A DNA stretch of 15,663 nt. It comes from Candidatus Zhuqueibacterota bacterium 4484_87 (GTDB lineage Bacteria > Zhuqueibacterota > Zhuqueibacteria > Thermofontimicrobiales > Thermofontimicrobiaceae). Below the pieces are notes generated by a model, which saw only the letters and a program-made list of their open reading frames with translations, did not search any database and had not been told where the DNA came from. The translations under genes were made by a program, and so were the position numbers. Shown here one piece after another: positions 15,343-15,663 of the stretch; positions within the stretch are counted from its first letter, which is position 1, and every line of letters begins with the position of its first letter. The stretch spans positions 1 through 15,663 of the forward strand of contig NATN01000172.1 in NCBI GenBank assembly GCA_002085355.1, written 5' to 3'.

Positions 15343-15663
15343 TTATTGATCAGAATGATATCCGGGAGTCGGACTATCAATTGTAATAAAATCCAGCGAA
15401 GAATTATCGTCATCTTTCAGAATCAATTTATCGGTACGCGCCAGAACTTTTCGTTCCATGGATTTTCCGGTGTAAAATTCAATTCCTCCGGCAGCTCCGG
15501 CATCAATTTTTTCGTGCAATTTTTTATCCTGAAGTCGAGTCGGATCGTCCAGATACTCCACACCGTCAATAATTTTGTCGTAAGGAATCAGCAAATGTTC
15601 ATCCCGATATTCCAGGGAATCAGGATCAACTCGTGCGATGACGATCGCATCTTTTTCGCCGCC
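15343..15663 (-). CDS. DUF4876-like lamin-tail-type protein, C-terminal 106 residues (start beyond the window)
   Basis: The frame is open to the right edge, so this is the 3' end of a larger gene. It parallels the end of the intact DUF4876-like lipoprotein: DAIVIARVDPDS corresponds to DILLLASGVDS, DKIIDGVEYLDD to DTIIDGIEYSSN, and LDFITIDSPTPGY to VDFTILDHPTPGY. A DAGAAGGIEFYTGKSMERK stretch matches the GFAGTAP...GMSIQR part. Its TAA stop is 16 bases before barrel B, reproducing the DUF4876-barrel order seen at 8364-5815. Whether it is a lipoprotein, and what lies upstream (possibly another TonB receptor), cannot be seen. Confidence 0.82.
   Translation of the reverse strand, partial: GGEKDAIVIARVDPDSLEYRDEHLLIPYDKIIDGVEYLDDPTRLQDKKLHEKIDAGAAGGIEFYTGKSMERKVLARTDKLILKDDDNSSLDFITIDSPTPGYHSDQ

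Noticed and set aside
15327..15413. N-terminal extension of barrel B from 15413
   Set aside because: It overlaps the end of the preceding DUF4876-like gene and would place extra hydrophobic residues before a complete signal peptide.
15343..15594. Short 83-residue gene starting at a TTG at 15594
   Set aside because: The same frame stays open to the window edge and keeps matching the DUF4876-like family upstream of the TTG, so it is an internal codon of a partial gene.
1..15663. Mobile element, CRISPR array or RNA gene
   Set aside because: No transposase or integrase motifs, no regularly spaced repeats and no tRNA-like cloverleaf were seen; duplications here look like local recombination.

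Overview
This window looks like a chromosomal segment from a bacterium of the Fibrobacterota-Chlorobiota-Bacteroidota (FCB) supergroup. It is most likely one of the lineages near Calditrichota, KSB1, Ignavibacteria or Marinimicrobia rather than a classical Bacteroides, but this placement is inferred. Three things point there: a secreted beta-propeller protein ending in a 'YPNPFNP' type IX secretion-style sorting domain, a TonB-dependent receptor with an N-terminal carboxypeptidase-regulatory-like domain, and surface proteins resembling the Bacteroidota families DUF4876 and DUF6850 (named from memory, not searched). Base composition is moderately AT-rich. All supported genes lie on the minus strand, so transcription runs from high to low coordinates. 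I see no tRNA, rRNA, CRISPR array, transposase or phage gene.

Layout in transcription order. Operon 1 (15663 to 11818) holds the C-terminus of a DUF4876-like lamin-tail-type protein cut by the window edge, then an outer-membrane beta-barrel protein (barrel B), then a gingipain/C25-like caspase-fold cysteine peptidase. The peptidase reading frame is broken near 12300, and its HEAT-like C-terminal half continues in another frame as 11818-12294. A 136-base AT-rich gap follows. Operon 2 (11681 to 5815) holds the TonB-dependent receptor, a periplasmic N-acetylmuramoyl-L-alanine amidase, a complete DUF4876-like lipoprotein, and a second barrel (barrel A) distantly paralogous to barrel B. Then come the secreted Asp-box beta-propeller protein (5699-3483), a membrane polyferredoxin of the CcoG/NapH type carrying three HMA-like repeats (3307-1352), and an M16 zinc metalloprotease that runs off the left edge (1273-1).

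Nearly every product is secreted, lipidated, outer-membrane or inner-membrane, so this is an envelope-centred locus. The recurrent unit is a DUF4876-like protein followed about 16-60 bases later by a DUF6850-like barrel. It appears twice in full or in part. A 17-codon remnant of a third DUF4876-like C-terminus lies between the amidase and the intact copy, and a 30-base leader (26 of 30 identical) is shared by the TonB and DUF4876 genes. These are traces of local duplication and deletion. My working inference is a duplicated TonB-linked surface uptake or display module, possibly for a metal or metal complex given the nearby metal-domain polyferredoxin. The sequence does not show the substrate.
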